A stretch of DNA of 64,000 nt, taken from positions 1,863,908-1,927,907 of the forward strand of contig CP048208.1 in assembly GCA_020541205.1 (NCBI GenBank), written 5' to 3'. The stretch is from Candidatus Hartigia pinicola (GTDB lineage Bacteria; Pseudomonadota; Gammaproteobacteria; Enterobacterales; Enterobacteriaceae). The position numbers and the translations under genes are program-made. Position 1 is the stretch's first letter. Each line of letters begins with the position of its first letter. The notes beneath the pieces are model-generated. The model did not search any database, was not told the origin of the DNA, and saw only the letters and a program-made list of their open reading frames with translations. This document shows, one piece after another, positions 11,292 through 24,451 of the stretch.

Positions 11292-12094
11292 GACATTACC
11301 TTTTATACTGACATTACAATGGAAATCAATTATGTATGTCTATTATAACCTATTATAAAACTCCTAAATATTCTTCTAGAAGCCATAATATTTAGACAAA
11401 ATACATCCGTATTATTAATGCTTTACTAATTCATGATTATAAAAATAGCTCATCACTCTAACCAGTGATGAGATTAACCTTTAAAAACACATCTTCATAT
11501 CAACCTTAGCGTGCTAATCTCTATTTCTGTTAATTGTGTAAAATTTAAATATTAATATATAGTATACCTTTTCAAAAAAAATCTGCGAAAATATCCTACG
11601 AGAAACAGATTCTTAAATATATAATAATGAACAAAATATTTCATAGATAATAATTTTCTTTGAGGTATCTAATTTTTACTAATAATTATAGAGCTTTAAT
11701 GTATTGAAATATTTTAACTGATACCACTAATTATAGTATAGTGTTTTCTGACAAGATATATGAAAATACTTATGTTTAAAAAATTCTAAAGTAGCTGTGT
11801 TGATTATAAATTTCTCTGAATTAATAAAGTATTAGAATATAACGATTATTATCAAATACAAAATCCTAAAAATAATTTTATTATTTTATAAAACTAATTA
11901 TAAATTATTATTTATTTTACTTACTCATACGACACATTACTAAATATATACGATATTTCAATATGATGAAATATAAAATATATTAATAACATTTCCCTTA
12001 ATATAAGTTCATATATTAATTGAAAAGATTTGTTATATTATTTTATTATGATCCTTATAAATATTTATTAGAGATGGAGATAACTTTGTATTTT
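11292..12094. other. spacer before iscS; expected iscR position
   Basis: Enterobacteria carry iscR, the Fe-S-responsive repressor of the isc operon, in this interval. No intact iscR frame exists, and I could not align a relic. If iscR is gone, iscS is no longer under its control. No clear promoter was identified. Confidence 0.55.
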
Positions 12095-12108
12095 GGAGTA
12101 AATGAAAA

Positions 12109-13269
12109 ATGAAATTACCAATTTATTTTGATTATGCATCAACAACTCCGGTTGATTCGCGTGTTGTTGAAAAAATGATACAATACTTGACAATAAATGG
12201 AGTATTTGGTAATCCTGCATCTCGTTCACATGTTTTTGGTTGGCAAGCAGAAGAAGCTGTTGATATTGCACGTGATCAAATTGCAGAATTAGTTAATTCT
12301 AATCCTCAAGAAATTATATTAACATCTGGTGCAACAGAATCAAATAATTTAGCAATTAAAGGTGCTGCTAATTCTTATAAAAATAAAGGTAAACATATTG
12401 TTACTTCTAAAACTGAACATAAATCGGTTTTAGATACCTGCTATCAACTTGAGAATCAAGGCTTTGAGGTTACTTACCTTACTCCTCAACGAAGTGGTTT
12501 ATTTGATTTAAAACAAATTAACGCTGCATGCCGTAAAAATACTATTATTGTTTCTATTATGCATGTTAATAATGAAATTGGTATCATCCAAGATATTGCG
12601 ACAATCGGTGAAATTTGCCGCAGACGAAATATTATTTTTCATGTCGATGCAACACAGAGTGTCGGTAAGTTACCTATTGACTTGTCAATACTAAAAGTCG
12701 ATTTAATGTCATTCTCTGCTCATAAACTATACGGGCCAATGGGAATTGGCGCTCTCTATGTGCGTCACAAACCACGTATTCATATTCAAGCCCAGCTACA
12801 TGGCGGAGGTCATGAGCGAGGTATGCGTTCAGGAACTTTAGCTGTTCACCAAATTGTAGGAATGGGAGAAGCGTGTCGTATTGCTAAAAAAGAGATGATT
12901 AATGAATCCACTCAATTACATACACTACGTCTACGACTTTGGAATGGTATTAAAGATATTGAAGAGATTTATCTCAATGGTAATTTAGAAAATAGCGCAC
13001 CACATATTCTGAATATTAGCTTTAATCATGTTGAAGGCGAGTTATTAATAATATCTTTAAAAGACTTAGCTGTATCTTCTGGTTCTGCATGTATATCCGC
13101 AAACTATGAACCTTCTTATGTATTGCGTGCGCTAGAAATAAATGATGCGCTAGCTCATAGTTCCATTCGTTTTTCATTTGGCCGCTTTACAACCGAAGAA
13201 GAAATTGATTATGCAATCAAACAGATTCATGATGTAATTAATCGTTTACGTGCCTTATTTACACCATAG
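12109..13269 (+). CDS. iscS: IscS, cysteine desulfurase, truncated at the C-terminus
   Basis: PLP enzyme that takes sulfur from cysteine onto its own Cys and passes it to acceptors for Fe-S clusters and thiolated tRNA. Ribosome site GGAGTA at 12,095-12,100. The PLP lysine in [10 protein letters not shown] (about 206) and catalytic Cys in SSGSACISA (about 328) are intact, and the chain is collinear with E. coli from residue 1. It ends after 386 residues instead of 404: the codon that is Trp in E. coli (LSPLWEMYK) is TAG here, and a one-base slip follows, after which the relic tail KDNINLN can still be read. The lost tail is implicated in passing sulfur to IscU, and no iscU follows. The core enzyme should still serve TusA-type acceptors. 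Confidence 0.95.
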   Translation: MKLPIYFDYASTTPVDSRVVEKMIQYLTINGVFGNPASRSHVFGWQAEEAVDIARDQIAELVNSNPQEIILTSGATESNNLAIKGAANSYKNKGKHIVTSKTEHKSVLDTCYQLENQGFEVTYLTPQRSGLFDLKQINAACRKNTIIVSIMHVNNEIGIIQDIATIGEICRRRNIIFHVDATQSVGKLPIDLSILKVDLMSFSAHKLYGPMGIGALYVRHKPRIHIQAQLHGGGHERGMRSGTLAVHQIVGMGEACRIAKKEMINESTQLHTLRLRLWNGIKDIEEIYLNGNLENSAPHILNISFNHVEGELLIISLKDLAVSSGSACISANYEPSYVLRALEINDALAHSSIRFSFGRFTTEEEIDYAIKQIHDVINRLRALFTP

Positions 13270-14159
13270 AAAGACTCAAAGATAATATAAATCTTAACGC
13301 CTTGTAGAGTACTTTCATTATTAATAACATTTTTCAAAAAAATCTTTAAAAAAGCATAATAAAAATCACAATACATTATAAAATATACATAACGTATACT
13401 TATGTAATAACAATTTAAGTATATTTCGTAAATAAATTCACATGATGTACGGTATTAACGTAAACAATACAACAGGTATTAATTAGTATATTACTAATTT
13501 TCTTAACAACCACGACTCATAATGTTAAAATTATTTTTTTACTTAATCATGCAATGTAGTCTTTATATTATCATTTCTTTCAAAGATGATTACACAATCT
13601 AAGTAAATACAACGAACTCCCTGAATAAAATCTTTTATTTCAACTAAGTTTTCTACCAAAAATAAAATGTTAATTCATAGATATTTCATAACATAAATCT
13701 TACGGCATCCAGTTTATGCATAATAAGTACAATTAAATTCTATTGTATTTTACATCTCTTAGAATTATTTTATTTTATTCAAATATCGTTTAAGATTTTA
13801 CAATATAAGATCTTCTCAAAAAACAGAGACATAAATAAATTATGTGTTTAATAACTAGGTAGTCTCATTATTTTTAGCTGTACTCTCTTAATATCCACTC
13901 AATCACTAATCTATTAAAATATTTATTTGTATTAATAAGTTACGTGTCAATATATTTTCAACTTCTAATTTTATTTTAAATAAAAATACAAATTAAGTTA
14001 GGTATTAAAATAAACTACTATAAATAAAAAAATTCTATATCAAGAATTTATTGTTAACTATCATTTTAAAACAAATTTTTATACACTATCATTTAAATTA
14101 TTTGTCACATAAAACTTTATAAAACATATAATTTTAAAAAATTATTCATAAAATAAATT
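13270..14159. other. collapsed isc operon between iscS and pepB relic
   Basis: In E. coli iscU, iscA, hscB, hscA, fdx and iscX (about 4 kb) lie between iscS and pepB. Here only 890 bases remain, so most was deleted. Just before the pepB relic (about 14,090-14,155) a reading VT-stop-NFIKHIILK resembles the iscX end ASNEKILEAILL, but this is weak. No open frame is present. Confidence 0.6.
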
Positions 14160-15410
14160 ATGCAAGTGATAATTTCCATACAACTTTATAAGCCTTGTTG
14201 TAGAAAAACGCTTTTATCCATTATGGTAAAAATAGGAATTACAGTGCATTTTAAACACCGTAATACGTAAGATGCTATTGAATGTGATAAACATAAACTA
14301 CATAATCAGAAAACTTCCAATATCTTTTTTTGATAAATGATGTTACAATTTAAAAACAAGCTGAGAATTCTGACAAGAGTTTCAAGCACTAAAACACACA
14401 AGAACAATAAAATAACTAATTTTACTACAAACTCAGTGTGAATAGTTAAAAACTATACACGTAAAGTTAATTAAATACGCAATGTTATTCATACGCTAGA
14501 AGAAGAGATTGACTCAAAAGAATTATCACAATGTGTAACTAATCTACTATATTATATTGATCTGTACTATATGACTTATAACATCATAAAATCCAGGATT
14601 TAATAAAATAAAATTATAGCAATTTACGTATTAATTGGTCTTAGTTTAAAACATGAACCTATTTTGTGAATATATAGATATAAGCTAACAGCTAATATAC
14701 ACACTTCTATTTTACTTATTTAATCAAAAAAAATACATGTAATTCAATTGTTTATAGAAGAAAAATTTTTTTCTTTAACACACTCCATGGAAACAAATGT
14801 AAAAAGTAATAACACGAGCTTGTCCATTAGCTTTAGCCATGCTTCGCAATCGAAAAACTTATTAAATCACTTCTCTGTCTTTCTGAGCATATGATTAGTA
14901 GTAATACATGTAAATTAGGTGATAGTATTCGTACCATAACAATAAATCTACTGAAGTGATAAATACTCATACGGAAAATCTTATAGTTTTAGCTGATAAC
15001 TTGAATGATACGTGTACAAAAACCTACATTAATTATTGATGCCGAAAACATTAACTGGTGCATCTAAAGTAGTTGTTAGCAAATATGATTGCTCTGTATT
15101 TAACTTCTATAATAAATATATTACTAAACTTTGTAGATTTTTCAGATCAAGAATGTAAGATATTTGGCAGTTGACACCGTCCGAATTGCATCGTCAACAA
15201 TTAAAATCTAGCTTTTCTGTTTTAAATAATATTTCAGACTAAAAATACTAAAAACGTAAATACTTTTACGACATTTTATCATATTTTATTGAAAATTATT
15301 ATCAAAATTAGATACATATAAATTTCTCTACGACTTATTTTAGAACAATTATAAATACTTTAACTGAAGGCTAAAGAATAATTCGCGTGAAAACTATTGC
15401 AATTTATTAA
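14160..15410 (+). pseudogene. pepB: pepB (peptidase B) relic, essentially full length
   Basis: Leucyl-aminopeptidase-family gene still traceable end to end in three frames. Its ATG at 14,160 is followed by ISIQ for LSTQ, RKTLLSI for EKATYSI and GITVH for GITLH. Later come SSNTCKLGD for SGNAFKLGD, TENLIVLADNLND for AEGRLVLADGLID, TLTGASK for TLTGAAK, LTPSELHRQQL for LPLAEFHRSQL, and at the end RVKTIAI before TAA for GVRTIAN. The length is 1,251 bases against 1,284 in E. coli, so decay was by point changes and small slips, with almost no deletion. Several metal ligand segments are destroyed. It sits downstream of iscS as in E. coli. Confidence 0.93.
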
Positions 15411-17254
15411 TAAAAATTAGTCAAAAATAATTTACACTATAATATAGTAGTGAACTTAATTATAAAATTGACTAGATGATAATGATACAATAAAATTGTT
15501 TTGTAATTAAGTGCACTTAAGATGTACTAAAAACTTTAGGATAGAATTCAATATGCTACTAAGTAGAAGAAAATACGATATGTTAAGTTAATAAACTATA
15601 ACCTAATATGTAAATATATTGTTCTCTATTTTTTCTGTATTCCGAAATGTATTTACAACCACTCCATGCACACTAACCATCCTACTCTTTTGAAATAGAG
15701 TAAAATAATATATTATTTAATATGCGGATACACGCTGTGTCTAACTTTTTTAATCTGTATAAGCAACCAAATATTATTTAGTATTTAAAAATAATATGAT
15801 TGTTTATATAAATTACATGTATAAATGCTTGTTATTTTTAATTTTCAACATCTAGTAACTACAATTTTATTAGGTAAAATTCAAATCTCTAATAAATTTA
15901 TTACATAATACTAACAAAACTTTTCGCGCATTATAATTTTTTCAAAAATTAAATTTACATTTTTACAGTTTCACATATTATTTTGATTAAAATAAATGAA
16001 ATGTACATTTAATTATACCTAACATAAACTACGTCAACTATATTTTTCAGTAGGTTGCAGTTAGTCTAATTTTGTTTCAAAGAATATGATTCACTCAGTG
16101 ATACATAATCATAATATAAGAAGTTATTTCTGAAAAATTATTTTCTTTCACATTTCATGAATAACTTTTTTTAAAAAAGTAATACAAGAAAACGCCTTGT
16201 AAATATCAAATAATCGAAAGCATTTTTCAGTATTAAAGAACAAATTGTAATATATTGAATAATTTCTCCATTTACATCACTGATATAAATTTATTATCAT
16301 TATTAAATAATAAATAGGCAATCATTATAGTTAAAGAAAGTTACAATAAACGAAAATTCTTCTTTTATTAAAGGTTATATGATACCATTTTATGGTTTTC
16401 GTTATACTGAATTTAACGTTAGTATTTGTCACTATAAACACTTAATCAGCATTATAATACATTTAAAAACTGATGATCATTAACATACAACCGTGAAACT
16501 TTACATATTCTAATTCTAGAATTTCAATATTAGATAATCTAAATCATCACAAATAATCACAGAACTATCAAATTATTAAGCAATCGATCATTCAAGAAAA
16601 AAAGAAATATAACAACACATGATCAAACTACTATGAATCAATAATTCTAGTTTGTATAAACACACATGTTAAACTTATCTTTCATCTTTTTAAACAAAGT
16701 TGAAATAATAAATTTTAAAAAATTAATCACAAAATAAATCAGTCAATTTTTAAACTAAATTTAGAATATTATTTTATACATCATGAAGAATATAAAATAC
16801 AAAACCTGTTTTACAAAATTAAAATAAGAATTAATAAAACTATACACTATAATTTTTAATTTCAAGCAACACATTATTAAGTTTTTATACAAAAAAATGC
16901 ATTGCATTGCATTATTTTTAGAAACTGTTACAAATGTTTATTAAAAATAATAATTATTCTAACCATGAATTTTCTATCTTAATAAATGATATTTAATTTT
17001 AAAAACACAAGATAAAATTCTAAAATAAAATATGATATATCATAACATATTGAAAAATAAATATATTAACTAAGAGTTACTAATCTCAAAAAATTTAAGC
17101 TATTACAATATCATAAATAAAGTAAAAATACACTGAACATTCCTCAGACCTATTCACATTTTTAAATATAATTATTTTATAGATAATTTTACAAAAATAC
17201 ATAATATATATAAATATTATAATAGATGAAAAAACATTTAACAAACTTAATTCC
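15411..17254. other. decayed spacer between pepB and yheO relics
   Basis: No open frame. sseB would follow pepB, and fkpA would precede yheO, in ancestral order. A possible sseB start is seen near 15,454 (NLIIKLTR for NELEDLLEK), but it is not convincing. The switch from the isc block to the tus/str block occurs somewhere here. Confidence 0.5.
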
Positions 17255-17982
17255 TGTGACGCAGAAAATGAAAATATATATTAATTCTTGTACATAAAGT
17301 ATATTTTAACTAATAGTTTTTAAAAGGAAATTCTGTTGAATATTTTTACTCATAAACATTGGCATTATTTTACTAGTTAAAACCCTCAAAAAAATATTAA
17401 AAAACAGAGCTCAAGCGTATATAGCAAGCGTAACATATTGCCGTATAGTTCATATTTAAAAGCTGTATAGTAAATACGACAAGTAGTGCTTATTAATACA
17501 ACAAGCATGAAAAATACAAATGCATTTCTTAAAAAAAGTTATAATCCAGATAAAAATTTCATCATCAAATAATCAATTATTATACACAATCAAATAGCTT
17601 ATAATCAACTATATGAAAAAATGACTTTGAGTATTTTGCAATCTATAAAAAATTATTAAAAATACTTTAATATTGTATATTTACACAATAATTATAGAAA
17701 TAAAATATTTTTAGATTATATGTATTATATACTGCGCTAATTTATTAAGAGACCAATAGATAATAAAATCTATATTTTTAAAATAATCCGTAAAATTTTA
17801 GTTATTCAACATCACCGGGTTAAATTCATAAAAATGATGCTAAATATAAAAATAGAAAAATCTTATTAATGTTTTTGTTCATTTGATCGATTTAGTATTA
17901 GCTTGATTATCATTAAGTCTAAAAAACATGAAAGATTATTTCATTATACTATTTATTTTTACATTAACAACATTTAAGACTA
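17255..17982 (+). pseudogene. yheO: yheO relic
   Basis: The last 100 bases before tusD read, in the forward direction, DRFSISLIIIK then, some codons on, HYTIYFYINN, a stop and D. E. coli YheO ends FDIKDAINQ ... KHTVYLYIRQFKSGD, a C-terminal helix-turn-helix. The 5' limit is projected from the 240-codon length. yheO lies directly upstream of tusD in E. coli and the same adjacency is kept. YheO is a predicted DNA-binding protein of unknown target. Confidence 0.72.
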
Positions 17983-17986
17983 ATCA

Positions 17987-18388
17987 ATGAGAAATCAACA
18001 CCTTACTTACTGTGTTCTGGTTACTGGACCTGCATATGGAACGCAACAATCAGTTAGTGCGTACCAATTTACTAATGCTTTACTTAAAGCAGGACATCGC
18101 TTGAAAATGTTATTTTTTTACAGAGAAGGTGTTTTTAATGCTAATGTATTAGCTACACCAGCTCATGACGAGTTTAATTTAGTTACTGCATGGCAAGAAC
18201 TCAGTAAAAAAGCTGGATGCGAAATGCACATTTGTATCTCCGCCGCTTTACGCCGTGGAGTAACAGATAAAAAACAGGCTGATGCTCTGTCATTAATTAC
18301 ACATAATTTAGCTAATAGTTTTATTATGAGCAGTGTAGGCAGTCTTGCAGAAGCGATGATGACCACAAATAGAACTATTTGTTTTTAA
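17987..18388 (+). CDS. tusD: TusD, sulfurtransferase subunit
   Basis: Alpha-type subunit of the TusBCD complex that relays persulfide sulfur from IscS-TusA to TusE and MnmA for 2-thiolation of U34 in tRNAs for Glu, Gln and Lys. It is 133 residues (E. coli 128), with a short N-terminal extension. The catalytic cysteine of the E. coli protein (NICVAAALRRG) is present as HICISAALRRG near residue 79. It is the first gene of tusD-tusC-tusB, which in E. coli runs into rpsL. No strong ribosome site precedes the ATG, but the start agrees with the family (TYCVLVTGPAYGTQ for RFAIVVTGPAYGTQ). Confidence 0.95.
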   Translation: MRNQHLTYCVLVTGPAYGTQQSVSAYQFTNALLKAGHRLKMLFFYREGVFNANVLATPAHDEFNLVTAWQELSKKAGCEMHICISAALRRGVTDKKQADALSLITHNLANSFIMSSVGSLAEAMMTTNRTICF

Positions 18389-18396
18389 ATAATTAA

Positions 18397-18756
18397 ATGA
18401 AAAAATTTGCTTTCGTTTTTCTATCTACACCGCATGGAAATGCTAGCGGTAGAGAGGGGTTAGATGCATTACTCGCCACTTCAGCCCTTACGAATAATAT
18501 TAACGTTTTCTTTCTCTCAGATGGCGTTTGCCAACTATTAGCTAATCAAGATCCTAATAAAATTTTATCTAGAGACTATATCTCTACATTTAAAATCTTA
18601 TCACTTTACGATATTAAGAACATTTATCTTTGTGCACACTCTTTAAAAGAACGAGGTATTTCTGAAGATAGTAAGTGGATTGTTGATGTTGATATAATCA
18701 GTAATACAAAAATAATCAATAAATTATCTCACTGTGATATTGTACTTAAATTTTAA
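18397..18756 (+). CDS. tusC: TusC, sulfurtransferase complex subunit
   Basis: Structural subunit of the TusBCD hexamer in tRNA 2-thiouridine synthesis. It is 119 residues, the same as E. coli TusC and collinear (FVFLSTPHGNASGREGLDAL near the start, LYDIKNIYLC in the middle). It starts eight bases after tusD, with no obvious Shine-Dalgarno, so translation is probably coupled. The C-terminal part is AT-drifted but ends with DIVLKF, matching the E. coli DVILRF. Confidence 0.95.
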   Translation: MKKFAFVFLSTPHGNASGREGLDALLATSALTNNINVFFLSDGVCQLLANQDPNKILSRDYISTFKILSLYDIKNIYLCAHSLKERGISEDSKWIVDVDIISNTKIINKLSHCDIVLKF

Positions 18757-18775
18757 TTAATTTTGGAATTTTTCT

Positions 18776-19063
18776 ATGCTTTATATTATCTCAACTTCAC
18801 CTTTCCAATGTGATTTTAGATTTATTCTTCGACTAATTACACCTAGAGATACCATTCTATTAATACAAGATGGTGTCATTGCAGTAATTAGCCAATCAAT
18901 GCACTTCAGAAGCCTGTATGAAAAAGGCGCCAAAATTTACGTATTAAATGAAGATGTCAACGCTCGAGGCTTACAAAATATGATTTCAGAACAAGTTATA
19001 TTAGCCTCATACGAAGATTTCGTTTGGCTCACTGCTAATCATAAACAACAGTTTTCTCTATAA
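18776..19063 (+). CDS. tusB: TusB, sulfurtransferase complex subunit
   Basis: Third subunit of TusBCD. It is 95 residues as in E. coli, with the recognisable start MLYIISTSPFQCDF, the block LLIQDGVIAV near 33-42 and YEDFVWLTANHKQQFSL at the end. GGAA precedes the ATG by about eight bases. Nineteen bases separate it from tusC. All three Tus genes and IscS survive, while the isc assembly genes normally downstream of iscS are gone from that locus. Confidence 0.93.
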   Translation: MLYIISTSPFQCDFRFILRLITPRDTILLIQDGVIAVISQSMHFRSLYEKGAKIYVLNEDVNARGLQNMISEQVILASYEDFVWLTANHKQQFSL

Positions 19064-19086
19064 AGGGATGAATAGTTGTATATTTC

Positions 19087-19115
19087 TTGACACATAAGAT
19101 AGTCAGCAATAAAAT
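19087..19115 (+). promoter_or_regulatory. str operon promoter
   Basis: TTGACA at 19,087-19,092, a 17-base spacer and TAAAAT at 19,110-19,115 make a near-consensus sigma-70 promoter 80 bases before rpsL. Such a match is notable even in AT-rich sequence because of the exact -35 box and the spacer. Confidence 0.8.
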
Positions 19116-19175
19116 TTTGTAAACTTGTTTATTGCTATGTTGATAAATAAATTAACATCTATGTTTAAAAATTAA

Positions 19176-19571
<396 letters not shown>

Positions 19572-19676
19572 CAGAAGTACCTTAAGTAAGGCCAAACACG
19601 TTAATATTCAATATTAATCTCAAAATACTCTTACAGAGTTTTGGACAAAACCTGAAGTAATCACGGAGTAACACCT

Positions 19677-20147
19677 ATGCCACGTCGTCGCATCATTGGT
19701 CAACGTAAAATTCTTCCTGATCCTAAATTCGGTTCAGAATTACTAGCTAAATTTATAAATATTCTCATGGTAGACGGGAAAAAATCTACTGCTGAATCCA
19801 TTGTATATAATGCACTTGAAACCTTAGCTTATCGTTCTGGTAAGAGTGAACTTGATGCATTTGAATTAGCACTAGATAACGTGCGTCCTACTGTAGAAGT
19901 TAAATCTCGACGTGTTGGTGGTTCAACTTACCAAGTCCCTGTAGAAGTTCGCTCAATTCGTCGTAATGCTCTAGCCATGCGTTGGATCGTTGATGCTGCT
20001 CGTAAACGCTCTGACAAGTCTATGTCGGTGCGCCTAGCAAACGAATTATTAGATGCAGCTGCCCACAAAGGTTCCTCTGTTAAAAAACGTGAAGACGTTC
20101 ACCGTATAGCAGAAGCTAATAAGGCATTCGCTCACTACCGTTGGTAA
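19677..20147 (+). CDS. rpsG: 30S ribosomal protein S7
   Basis: Primary binder of the 3' major domain of 16S rRNA and, in E. coli, the translational repressor of the str operon. It is 156 residues, the length of the shorter S7 form, starting [20 protein letters not shown] and ending AFAHYRW. The basic patch and beta hairpin ([20 protein letters not shown]) are intact. GGAG occurs about ten bases before the ATG. The 105-base gap to rpsL is similar to that of E. coli, where S7 binds; I did not fold it here. Confidence 0.99.
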   Translation: MPRRRIIGQRKILPDPKFGSELLAKFINILMVDGKKSTAESIVYNALETLAYRSGKSELDAFELALDNVRPTVEVKSRRVGGSTYQVPVEVRSIRRNALAMRWIVDAARKRSDKSMSVRLANELLDAAAHKGSSVKKREDVHRIAEANKAFAHYRW

Positions 20148-20230
20148 TTTTACCATATTAGTGATGTTTTTCAGGTGAGCCTTCTGCTAAACTTTATATG
20201 ATGAACTGCACTCCCAAGAGAGAGAAACAT

Positions 20231-22357
20231 ATGGCCCGTCAAACGCCAATATCACGCTATCGTAACATCGGCATCAGTGCACACATCGACGCCGGAAAAA
20301 CAACAACTTCTGAACGAATTCTATTCTACACAGGTGTCAATCATAAAATTGGTGAAACGCACGAAGGTTCTGCGACAATGGACTGGATGGAGCAAGAACA
20401 AGAACGTGGTATTACTATCACGTCTGCAGCAACTACCGCATTCTGGTCTGGTATGGCAACACAATTCGAACCACACCGCATAAATATTATTGACACCCCA
20501 GGACACGTTGACTTTACAATTGAAGTAGAACGTTCCATGCGTGTTCTTGATGGCGCAGTCATGGTGTATTGTGCTGTTGGTGGGGTTCAACCACAATCTG
20601 AAACTGTATGGCGTCAAGCGAATAAATATAAAGTGCCACGCATCGCATTTATTAATAAAATGGACCGAATGGGCGCTAACTTCTTACGTGTTGTTGAGCA
20701 ATTAAAAGTACGCTTAGCTGCAAATCCAGTTCCACTTCAGTTACCTGTTAACGAAAAAGACTTATTCACCGGTGTTGTTGATTTAATTAAAATGAAAGCA
20801 ATAAAATGGAACGATGAAGACCAGGGTGTGACGTTTAAATACGAAGACATTCCTGTTAACATGCAAAAATTATCTGAAAAGTGGCGAAATAAACTCATTG
20901 AATCTGCAGCAGAAGCTTCAGAAGAATTGATGGAAAAATATTTAAGCGGAGATGAATTAACTGAAAATGAAATTAAAGCAGCTCTTCGTCAGAGAGTTCT
21001 TGCAAGCGAAATCATCTTAGTCACATGTGGTTCTGCTTTTAAGAATAAAGGTGTTCAAGCAATGTTAGATGCAGTTATCGATTATTTACCAGCACCAACA
21101 GATATACCTGCAATTAAAGGTATTCTAAATGATGGCAAAAATACTCCAGAAAAGCGTCAAGCAAGCGATGAGGAAGCATTCTCAGCTTTAGCATTTAAAA
21201 TTGCAACTGACCCGTTCGTAGGTAACTTAACATTTTTTCGTGTTTACTCTGGCTTTGTACATTCAGGTGACACTGTATTAAATCCAGTGAAATCTAAAAA
21301 AGAACGTTTTGGTCGTATTGTTCAGATGCATGCTAACAAACGTGAAGAGATTAAAGAAGTGCGGGCTGGTGACATTGCGGCAGCCATTGGTCTGAAAGAC
21401 GTTACTACAGGCGATACTTTATGTGCAATTAATACGCCAATCATCTTAGAACGCATGGAATTCCCAGCACCAGTAATCTCAGTTGCTATTGAGCCAAAAA
21501 CTAAAGTAGATCAAGAAAAAATGGGTATTGCTTTAGGGCGTTTAGCTCAAGAAGATCCATCATTTCGCGTATCAAGTGATGAGGAAACAGGTCAAACTCT
21601 TATTGCTGGGATGGGAGAATTACACTTAGATGTTTTGGTTGACCGTATGCGTCGTGAATTTAAAGTTGAAGCGAACGTTGGTAAACCTCAGGTCGCATAC
21701 CGTGAAACTATTCAAATAAATGTTAAAAATATTGAAGGAAAACATGCTAAACAATCTGGTGGTCGCGGTCAGTATGGTCATGTTATCATTGACATATACC
21801 CGCTAGACAAAAAAGATAAAGATGGTGCTGAAATAAACTATGAGTTTATCAATGAGATTAAAGGTGGTGTTATCCCGGGTGAATACATACCAGCTGTTGA
21901 TAAAGGTATTCAAGAACAATTAAAATCAGGACCATTAGCTGGTTATCCAGTAGTTAAACTAGGTGTACGTTTACATGATGGTTCATATCATGATGTTGAT
22001 TCATCTGAACTGGCATTTAAATTAGCAGCATCAATAGCATTTAAAGATGCTTTTAAAAAAGCCAAACCAGTATTGCTTGAGCCTATCATGAAAGTCGAAG
22101 TTGAAACACCAGAAGACTACATGGGTGATGTTATTGGTGATCTAAATCGTCGTCGAGGTATCATTGAAGGCATGGAGGATATGTCTACTGGCAAAGTCAT
22201 TCGTGCGAAAGTACCATTGTCCGAAATGTTCGGCTACGCCACTGACCTACGTTCACAAACGCAAGGCCGTGCTTCATACTCAATGGAGTTTTTGAAGTAC
22301 AATGAGGCACCAAACAACATTGCAAAAATTGTCATTGAAGCTCGTAATGCCAAATAA
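20231..22357 (+). CDS. fusA: Elongation factor G
   Basis: GTPase that drives translocation and, with RRF, ribosome recycling. The start at 20,231 gives [20 protein letters not shown], 708 residues (E. coli 704); an upstream in-frame ATG at 20,198 is rejected because the AGAGAGA ribosome site lies just before 20,231 and the extra residues are not family-like. The G1 box AHIDAGKT (17-24), G3 DTPGH and G4 NKMD are intact, as are domain IV (GGRGQYGHV) and the C-terminal [15 protein letters not shown] block. It is co-transcribed with rpsG and tuf. Confidence 0.99.
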   Translation: MARQTPISRYRNIGISAHIDAGKTTTSERILFYTGVNHKIGETHEGSATMDWMEQEQERGITITSAATTAFWSGMATQFEPHRINIIDTPGHVDFTIEVERSMRVLDGAVMVYCAVGGVQPQSETVWRQANKYKVPRIAFINKMDRMGANFLRVVEQLKVRLAANPVPLQLPVNEKDLFTGVVDLIKMKAIKWNDEDQGVTFKYEDIPVNMQKLSEKWRNKLIESAAEASEELMEKYLSGDELTENEIKAALRQRVLASEIILVTCGSAFKNKGVQAMLDAVIDYLPAPTDIPAIKGILNDGKNTPEKRQASDEEAFSALAFKIATDPFVGNLTFFRVYSGFVHSGDTVLNPVKSKKERFGRIVQMHANKREEIKEVRAGDIAAAIGLKDVTTGDTLCAINTPIILERMEFPAPVISVAIEPKTKVDQEKMGIALGRLAQEDPSFRVSSDEETGQTLIAGMGELHLDVLVDRMRREFKVEANVGKPQVAYRETIQINVKNIEGKHAKQSGGRGQYGHVIIDIYPLDKKDKDGAEINYEFINEIKGGVIPGEYIPAVDKGIQEQLKSGPLAGYPVVKLGVRLHDGSYHDVDSSELAFKLAASIAFKDAFKKAKPVLLEPIMKVEVETPEDYMGDVIGDLNRRRGIIEGMEDMSTGKVIRAKVPLSEMFGYATDLRSQTQGRASYSMEFLKYNEAPNNIAKIVIEARNAK

Positions 22358-22407
22358 TCAGTTATCACTCATCTAACTGCTTTAATTAAATTCTTTTTAG
22401 ATAATAA

Positions 22408-23619
<1,212 letters not shown>

Positions 23620-23635
23620 TAATGACCTTCAGTAG

Positions 23636-23663
23636 AAAGGGCATCTATAGGATGCTCTTTTTT
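23636..23663 (+). terminator. Rho-independent terminator after tuf
   Basis: Ten-base stem AAAGGGCATC / GATGCTCTTT (one G-U pair), five-base loop TATAG, then a T run. It ends the str operon 17 bases after the tuf stop. Confidence 0.92.
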
Positions 23664-24058
23664 AATCTATTTAATACTTATTGATATCATTATTAAAAAA
23701 ATAATAATATAAAAAAATAAATAATGCATTATAATACTTACACTATTAAATAAGCTTTAATTAAAGCTGTAATTAAAATATATGCTATATTTTACTACAG
23801 TGACGTCTCATGATATGTTTTATAAAATGATATTCAATATTTTTTTTAAACACGCGAGAAATAATTTAAAATAAAATATCATACACCATGGATGAGACAA
23901 AATTATTTAATTTCGTAAACGTATAAATCATACTCTTTTCTCACTTAACTCATTATTAAAATACATAAGAGATATACTGATAAATACTATTGACTAATTC
24001 GCTTGTCTTTTTAAAAAATAATTTTATACATACTTTATAGTAATAGGTTGCATGCGTT
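23664..24058. other. tuf-secE spacer with possible secE promoter
   Basis: AT-rich, with no open frame or relic recognised. TTGTCT at 24,003 and TATACA at 24,025, 16 bases apart, could be the secE-nusG promoter. The thrU-tyrU-glyT-thrT tRNAs that precede tufB in E. coli are absent from this neighbourhood. Confidence 0.5.
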
Positions 24059-24451
24059 ATGAATACGAATACCGACACTCAAGTAAGTAGACGTGAACGT
24101 AATATAGACGTCTTGAAATGGATAGTTATCGTTATCTTTTTGTTAATTTCTATAGTGGGAAATTATTATTTTCGTCAATATAATCCTACACTGCGCACTT
24201 TTTCTGTTGTCACGCTTTTAACTATTGCTAGTTTTATTGCTGCATGTACAAAAAAAGGAAAAAAAACTTTAGTATTTTTGCATGAAGCTCGCATTGAAAT
24301 ACGAAAAGTAATCTGGCCAACACGTCAAGAAGCATTGCAGACAACTTTCATTGTTGCTGTAGTCACCACTGTTATGTCTTTAATACTTTGGGGGTTAGAT
24401 GGTATCTTAGTACGTTTAGTTTCGTTTATTATAAACTTGAGGTTATTCTAA
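24059..24451 (+). CDS. secE: SecE, preprotein translocase subunit
   Basis: Clamp subunit of the SecYEG channel. It is 130 residues (E. coli 127). Three membrane segments are visible at about 19-36, 46-63 and 93-115, with the conserved amphipathic helix EIRKVIWPTRQEALQTT before the last one, the part that contacts SecY. It is therefore the long enterobacterial form. The stop is followed with no gap by the nusG ATG, so the two are coupled as in E. coli. Confidence 0.97.
   Translation: MNTNTDTQVSRRERNIDVLKWIVIVIFLLISIVGNYYFRQYNPTLRTFSVVTLLTIASFIAACTKKGKKTLVFLHEARIEIRKVIWPTRQEALQTTFIVAVVTTVMSLILWGLDGILVRLVSFIINLRLF

Noticed and set aside
20198-20230. Upstream ATG for fusA
   Set aside because: The ribosome site and family start both point to 20,231.
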